Of a DNA stretch of 64,000 bases, positions 59,695 through 64,000 are shown one piece after another. The stretch is from positions 1-64,000 of the forward strand of contig JAFTXV010000001.1 of the NCBI GenBank assembly GCA_017461505.1, given 5' to 3'. The notes beneath the pieces were generated by a model that worked only from the letters and a program-made list of their open reading frames with translations, ran no database searches and was not told the origin of the DNA. The first letter of the stretch is position 1. Every line of letters starts with the position of its first letter. The position numbers were made by a program, and so were the translations under genes. Source of the stretch: Paludibacteraceae bacterium (GTDB lineage: Bacteria; Bacteroidota; Bacteroidia; Bacteroidales; Paludibacteraceae).

Positions 59695-59719
59695 ATGCCT
59701 TGCCTTTAAACTCTAAACT
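59695..59719 (-). repeat. Heptamer array filling the nitroreductase-pdxA gap
   Basis: From the nitroreductase TAG: AGTTTAG, AGTTTAA, AGGCAAG, GCAT, then pdxA ATG. The last 19 bases before GCAT are identical to the purB-purA array. Confidence 0.85.
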
Positions 59720-60229
59720 CTAATCTATCTGCGTAACTTTATCGTATTGCAGTTTTTCGAAATCAAATGGCTTACGCTCTTCATTCTTGTAGCCTAGCGA
59801 CATCACGCACAGCACAGTGAGGTCCTCTGGCAGATTAGTCAACTTGCGTACCAAGTCCTCAGCGCCTTCTCTTTGATACACATGGCACCAACATGCACCC
59901 AGTCCTTGGTCTGCAGCAGCGAGCCAGATATTTTGCGCAGCAATAGCCGCATCGCATTGCCATGTGTCAATCACGCTCGTGTCCGCAGCTACTACGATAC
60001 CCGCCATAGCGGTATCAAACATACCACTGCCATACGTACGGCAACCGGCTAACTGACGCAATATCTCTTGATTGGTTATCACTACAAAACGCCAAGGGTT
60101 CATACGTTTGCCCGCTGGCGACATCAGCGCACAACGAACTATATAATCCAATTTCTCTTGCTCTACAGGTTGGTCTGTATATTTCCTATACGAACGACGT
60201 TCTTGGCATAAACTTTGAAAATCACGCAT
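59720..60229 (-). CDS. Nitroreductase-family flavoprotein
   Basis: The 169-residue FMN enzyme has CQERRSYRKYTDQPVE near 8 (FMN phosphate Arg pair), ALMSPAGKRMNPWRFVVIT near 34 and GLGACWCHVYQREGAEDL near 113. Compact size fits the small nitroreductases of anaerobes that reduce nitro groups or quinones with NAD(P)H. Its real substrate cannot be told. It has its own promoter and reads into pdxA across a heptamer array. Confidence 0.85.
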   Translation of the reverse strand: MRDFQSLCQERRSYRKYTDQPVEQEKLDYIVRCALMSPAGKRMNPWRFVVITNQEILRQLAGCRTYGSGMFDTAMAGIVVAADTSVIDTWQCDAAIAAQNIWLAAADQGLGACWCHVYQREGAEDLVRKLTNLPEDLTVLCVMSLGYKNEERKPFDFEKLQYDKVTQID

Positions 60230-60255
60230 AATTAGTCAATTTAACATTTGGGCGA

Positions 60256-60263
60256 CAAAGGTA
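60256..60263 (-). promoter_or_regulatory. -7 box of the nitroreductase-pdxA-alaS transcript
   Basis: TACCTTTG on the minus strand, 27 bp before the nitroreductase ATG. Confidence 0.7.
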
Positions 60264-60396
60264 CTAATTTTTTCTCAAATACACAAATAAAATCGAAGAT
60301 TTTGGCAAAATCTGACAACAAAGTTTTAGCAGTCGTAAAGCATACAACCATTTTTCCAAGAAGGCAGCATTTTCTAGGAGAAGCTTGAAAACAAAA

Positions 60397-60421
60397 AAGG
60401 CAGCTCGTAACGAGCTGCCTT
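60397..60421 (-). terminator. Rho-independent terminator of serC
   Basis: Perfect 11-bp stem AAGGCAGCTCG with loop TTA on the minus strand, followed by six T. Located 21 bp beyond the serC stop. Confidence 0.92.
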
Positions 60422-60442
60422 AAACTTAATCTTGTGTACTAT

Positions 60443-61534
60443 TTAAAGCACCGATTGTTCATACTCCTTCATGCAGTCTACAAGAGCTTGTACTCCTTCT
60501 AAAGTCATTGCATTATAGGTACTTGCGCGGAAGCCACCTACCAATCGGTGCCCCTTGATACCCACCATACCTTTGGCTGTAGCAAACTTGAAGAAGTCAT
60601 CTTGCAAATGTGCATACTCAGGCTTCAACACAAAGCAGATATTCATCATTGAGCGGTCCTCCGCCTTAGCTGTACCCTCAAAGATCTTGCTCTCATCAAT
60701 AGCCTTGTAGAGCAATTCTGCTTTAGCCACATTACGCTCCAATGCAGCCTCCAATCCACCATTAGCCTTCAACCAACGAAGAGTCAACATAGCGGTATAG
60801 ATTGGCAATACAGGAGGGGTATTGAACATACTGCCATTCTCTACGTGAGTGCGGTAATCCAACATTGTTGGGATATAGCGACTCACCTTACCAAGGAACT
60901 CCTCTTTTACTATCACGAAAGTCACACCAGCAGGTGCCAAGTTCTTTTGTGCACCACCGTAGATGATGTCATATTTGCTTACATCAATTGGGCGAGAGAG
61001 GATATCCGAAGACATATCTGCAATCAAAGGCACATTGCCTTTTTTCTCGTAGATAGCTTGGAGTTTCTCGTCAGAGATCTCAGTACCATAGATAGTATTA
61101 TTAGTAGTAATATGCAAATAATCAGCATCTTGTGGCACTTCGAAGTCCATAGGGATATTATTGAAATTATCGGCAGCTGAGGTTGCCACCTCTACCACTT
61201 CGCCAAAAGCTTTTGCCTCTTTGATGGCTTTCTTGGACCACACACCCGTATTGAGGTAAGCAGCTTTCTTCTCAAGGCAGTTGAATGGCACCATGCAGAA
61301 TTGCAAACTAGCACCACCACCCACGAAAATCACGCGGTAGCCCTCTGGAATATTCAATAGTTCCTTCATCAAAGCTTCTGCCTCATCCACAACAGGTTGG
61401 AAATACTTAGCACGGTGAGAAATCTCAAGGATACTCAACCCTTCGCCTTGGAAATCAATAACAGCCTCTGCTGTTTGTTTAATCACTTCTGCTGGCAGGA
61501 TACTTGGTCCCGCATTAAAATTGTATTTTTTCAT
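60443..61534 (-). CDS. serC: Phosphoserine aminotransferase
   Basis: SerC makes phosphoserine from 3-phosphohydroxypyruvate and glutamate with PLP, and also supplies the PdxA substrate for vitamin B6. The 363-residue protein has FNAGPSILP at the start, the phosphate loop VGGGASLQF near 76, and the PLP Lys in [12 protein letters not shown] near 196; [14 protein letters not shown] lies near the end. It follows the carboxyltransferase gene by 4 bp and is closed by a strong terminator. Confidence 0.95.
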   Translation of the reverse strand: MKKYNFNAGPSILPAEVIKQTAEAVIDFQGEGLSILEISHRAKYFQPVVDEAEALMKELLNIPEGYRVIFVGGGASLQFCMVPFNCLEKKAAYLNTGVWSKKAIKEAKAFGEVVEVATSAADNFNNIPMDFEVPQDADYLHITTNNTIYGTEISDEKLQAIYEKKGNVPLIADMSSDILSRPIDVSKYDIIYGGAQKNLAPAGVTFVIVKEEFLGKVSRYIPTMLDYRTHVENGSMFNTPPVLPIYTAMLTLRWLKANGGLEAALERNVAKAELLYKAIDESKIFEGTAKAEDRSMMNICFVLKPEYAHLQDDFFKFATAKGMVGIKGHRLVGGFRASTYNAMTLEGVQALVDCMKEYEQSVL

Positions 61535-61538
61535 GGTT

Positions 61539-63455
61539 TTATTTATGATTTTTCGTCATTTTCCAATTACTTTTTGTGCCTTCAATGATCTCGCTGTCAG
61601 CTTTCTTTACTGCCTCTTTGATTGCAGCTTTTACTTTCTTAGCAGCACCTTTGACATCGGTAATAAATTCCTCTACGAGGTCGGCTTTCTCTACCCAGCA
61701 GAGTGCATCTCCCTTCACAGCGGTAGCACCTTGTTCCTTCTCAATAGAAACGACACGGCAATGCTCAAACGCACGAATTGGCTCGATGCCATGAGGTGTT
61801 TGCAGGTAGCATACTACATCGCCTTGTTTGTAGAAAGTACCCAAAGCAGGTGCTTTGCTGTCCTCGTTGAAGTCCAACTCCCACATTACTTTACCAGAGA
61901 GAGTTGCCTCCAATGGCTCAGCATTAGGATGAAGGATGGCACGTTTGTCAGCCGCGGTTAGCACCTTCACGGGTTGACCACTAGCTGCCGCTTTCTCTAT
62001 GCGCTCAAAGAGATCCTTATTGAATTGCTCTTTGGCTTGACCTGACTTATACTCGCGATATTGTTTCTCGTGCATAGCGAACTCAAAGAGTTCCTCATCA
62101 TCTTGACCGCGATCCCAACCATTCTTCTCCATCTCTGCGATGAATTGTGGGAGGACATCAGGATAGAGGGCTTGTGGATCATCGGTATAGAACTCCATAT
62201 TCTTCTCTTTGGCGAGTTCGATAATCTCTGGTGCCAATGTACCAGGGAGTTTACCTGACTTACCAAGAATCATGCCCCACATAGCAGGGTCCATACGAGT
62301 GAATGGTTTCTCACCCATAGACTTGCTATAGAGGTTCATCAGGGCAGCGTTCTTCACATATTGTGAGAATGGAGTTACGAGACATGGTGTACCGAGCATA
62401 GGCCAGATACGTTGTACCTCGTCGAAGAGCTCTACGAGGAGTTCATCTTCGCTGAGGGCCGCTTGTCCGCGCTTCACAAGATTGGCGTTGATAGCCGCAT
62501 GCATACCTTTCAAGTCTGCCATGAGCGAACCCATCATACCGCCAGGAAGGCCGCAACCTACCAGCAGAGAAGTCATCTTGGAGTTACGAGGGTCAATCCA
62601 ATAGCCGAGGAAGTCGTCAATAAACTCTTGGGTTAATGAGCGTGCTTCCATATATGCTTTCATATTGATATCCTTCACTAGGAAGCCCGCATCCTTGAGC
62701 ATGGATTGGATGGTGATCACGTCTGGGTGCACCATACCCCAACTGAGTGGCTCCATGGCTACGTCCAACACGTCACCACCTGCTTTTGCTACCTCTAGCA
62801 TACTAGCTACAGAGAAACCAGGTCCCGAGTGACCGTGGTATTGGATGATGATATCAGGATGTTTCTCTTTGATAGCAGCAACAATAGTACCTAGCATCGC
62901 TGGACGACCAATACCTGCCATATCCTTCAGACAGATTTCTTGTGCGCCATTGGCGATAAGTTCCTCTGCAAGGTTGATATAATATTCAGCATTGTGTACC
63001 TCAGAATAGGTGATACACATGGTAGCTTGGGCGGTCATGCCCGCCTCTTTTGCCCATTTGATAGAAGGGATAATATTGCGAGGGTCGTTCAAGCCGCAGA
63101 AGATACGGGTGATATCTACACCTTGTGCGTGCTTTACCTTATACATCAACTTGCGCACATCAGCAGGCACAGGGTTCATACGCAGTGCGTTGAGACCACG
63201 GTCGAGCATGTGGGTTTTGATACCTGCCTCGTTGAAGGGCTTGGTAAAGGTGCGTACTGCTATATTGGGATTCTCGCCGTAGAGTAGATTCACTTGTTCG
63301 CTAGCACCGCCATTGGTCTCAACGCGGTCGAAACAGCCCATGTCAATAATCACAGGCGCAATCTTAGCCAACTGATCTTTGCGTGGTACATACTTACCAC
63401 TACTCTGCCACATGTCGCGATAGACAAGGGAGAATTGAATTTCTTTTTTTGCCAT
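61539..63455 (-). CDS. Pyruvate/oxaloacetate carboxyltransferase (OadA/PycB-type) with a biotin-site-less C-terminal domain
   Basis: Residues ~1-300 form the carboxyltransferase TIM barrel: [13 protein letters not shown] near 13, [12 protein letters not shown] near 39, and [13 protein letters not shown] near 173 with the catalytic Lys; QYHGHSGPG carries metal His residues. A conserved post-barrel domain follows to ~490. The C-terminal ~80 residues look like a biotinyl domain, but the EAMKM site reads QTPHGIEPI, so the biotin Lys is replaced by His. Either a separate carrier supplies carboxybiotin or this is a specialised paralogue. Ends in a Lys-rich tail ([15 protein letters not shown]). Directly precedes serC. 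Confidence 0.83.
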   Translation of the reverse strand: MAKKEIQFSLVYRDMWQSSGKYVPRKDQLAKIAPVIIDMGCFDRVETNGGASEQVNLLYGENPNIAVRTFTKPFNEAGIKTHMLDRGLNALRMNPVPADVRKLMYKVKHAQGVDITRIFCGLNDPRNIIPSIKWAKEAGMTAQATMCITYSEVHNAEYYINLAEELIANGAQEICLKDMAGIGRPAMLGTIVAAIKEKHPDIIIQYHGHSGPGFSVASMLEVAKAGGDVLDVAMEPLSWGMVHPDVITIQSMLKDAGFLVKDINMKAYMEARSLTQEFIDDFLGYWIDPRNSKMTSLLVGCGLPGGMMGSLMADLKGMHAAINANLVKRGQAALSEDELLVELFDEVQRIWPMLGTPCLVTPFSQYVKNAALMNLYSKSMGEKPFTRMDPAMWGMILGKSGKLPGTLAPEIIELAKEKNMEFYTDDPQALYPDVLPQFIAEMEKNGWDRGQDDEELFEFAMHEKQYREYKSGQAKEQFNKDLFERIEKAAASGQPVKVLTAADKRAILHPNAEPLEATLSGKVMWELDFNEDSKAPALGTFYKQGDVVCYLQTPHGIEPIRAFEHCRVVSIEKEQGATAVKGDALCWVEKADLVEEFITDVKGAAKKVKAAIKEAVKKADSEIIEGTKSNWKMTKNHK

Positions 63456-63527
63456 AATGGTTCTTCGTTTGTATGGTATTTTTAATTAATTTAATTCTTG
63501 ATTAAGCGTTGCCATTGAACGCGACTG

Positions 63528-63535
63528 CAAAGTTA
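63528..63535 (-). promoter_or_regulatory. -7 box of the carboxyltransferase-serC transcript
   Basis: TAACTTTG on the minus strand, 72 bp upstream of the ATG. Confidence 0.6.
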
Positions 63536-63595
63536 CGCTTTATTTCGCACATACGCAAGCAAAAGACGAAAAATAATAAGAAAATTTCAAAATCG

Positions 63596-63626
63596 TTGTA
63601 TATATGGAATATTTTTTGTAATTTTG
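63596..63626 (+). promoter_or_regulatory. Promoter of the AI-2E family gene
   Basis: TTG at 63596-63598, 20 nt, TAATTTTG at 63619-63626. In the leader, TCATTAT-AGCC-ATAATGA (63640-63657) forms a small hairpin. Confidence 0.75.
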
Positions 63627-63677
63627 CACCAAATTTGGCTCATTATAGCCATAATGACCTCTCATTTGCATTGAAAT

Positions 63678-64000
63678 ATGGCAAAGCAAGAAGTAAACGA
63701 GAATCAAACCATGAAGAATCGTCAGACGATTGTTCGTAGTGTTGTTACTGTGGTAGTACTAGTAGCATTATACCTACTAATACGCCGCTTAAGCGGAGTA
63801 TTACTACCTTTCCTTATTAGTTTCGTAATAGCCTATATATTGGCTCCTATCGTCAATTTCTTTCAGCATAAATGCCGATTGAAGAATCGCGTATTATCGG
63901 TGATTGTCACCATATTATTGGTATTGGGCGTACTGACAGGTCTTGTTGCAGCATTGGTGCCTGCCATCAGTAAGCAGGCTACATCGCTCTCCAATAGTGT
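63678..64000 (+). CDS. AI-2E/PerM-family membrane protein (partial, N-terminus)
   Basis: The gene runs off the right edge; 107 codons are visible. After a short polar start (MAKQEVNENQTMKNRQT) come hydrophobic segments VVTVVVLVALYLL, then the family block GVLLPFLISFVIAYILAPIVNFFQ, and VLSVIVTILLVLGVLTGLVAALVP. This is the usual opening of AI-2E family (PerM/TqsA) transporters, eight-helix inner-membrane proteins that export small molecules or ions. Substrate unknown. Confidence 0.8.
   Translation, partial: MAKQEVNENQTMKNRQTIVRSVVTVVVLVALYLLIRRLSGVLLPFLISFVIAYILAPIVNFFQHKCRLKNRVLSVIVTILLVLGVLTGLVAALVPAISKQATSLSNS

Overview
The window looks like a chromosome segment of a gut-type Bacteroidales (Bacteroidota). 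Many genes are preceded by the Bacteroidetes promoter pattern (TTG near -33, then about 20 nt, then TAnnTTTG). Shine-Dalgarno sequences are mostly absent. Phylum-typical families are present: DUF4837 lipoprotein, a 29-residue AURKAIP1/COX24 protein, a CPS1-like CarB, and a PurF paralogue that starts GFFG instead of CGFFG. No rRNA, tRNA, CRISPR array, transposase or integrase was seen.

Layout. 1-442: end of a surface/secreted protein with Listeria-Bacteroides (InlB B) repeats. 681-11623 (+): nucleotide operon purT-purB-purA-carA-carB-purC-purF-like. 11736-13593 (-): membrane protein and a MGDG-synthase-like glycosyltransferase. 14083-15146 (+): GHKL ATPase plus STAS-like (DUF4325) pair. 15265-21800 (+): AT-rich accessory region with a probable PARIS defence pair (AAA ATPase + DUF4435), a large structured inverted repeat and several unknown proteins. 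22054-28020: EFR1 ferredoxin/flavodoxin and AraC regulator (-), then a 2-hydroxyacyl-CoA dehydratase activase system split over two genes (+). 28021-28860: non-coding, packed with hairpins and a dispersed repeat. 28861-30698: RhuM-Fic protein and an unknown partner. 30943-35383 (+): DUF1846, DUF4837 and an ABC-F protein. 35396-48847 (-): lipoate ligase, B12-dependent ribonucleotide reductase, acyl-ACP thioesterase, LptC-like, TPR protein, outer-membrane barrel, CoaX, acyl-CoA ligase, PPTase, RNase G, COX24-like peptide, HU. 49051-50127 (+): MutY. 50219-53235 (-): SDR, OYE-family flavoenzyme and steroid 5-alpha-reductase-like protein, resembling a bile-acid/steroid A-ring reduction operon. 53349-63455 (-): DMT transporter, GtrA, guanine deaminase, AlaS, PdxA, nitroreductase, SerC, carboxyltransferase. 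63678-end: AI-2E/PerM-type membrane protein (partial).

Two signals stand out. First, the genome carries a mosaic of short degenerate tandem repeats (7-mers, also 8-, 10- and 20-22-mers) interleaved with small perfect hairpins. They fill whole intercistronic gaps, running from a stop codon to the next start codon, and they also sit in frame inside conserved genes (purF-like, ABC-F, mutY twice, PPTase, pdxA, guaD, a DMT transporter, lptC). The closest analogue I know is the cyanobacterial STRR heptamers combined with Rickettsia-style palindromic elements inside genes. Second, CarA has lost the glutaminase nucleophile Cys and catalytic His, and the PurF-like protein lacks its N-terminal Cys, so this operon may run on free ammonia, like vertebrate CPS1.

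All family names come from recognition of sequence motifs; no database was searched.
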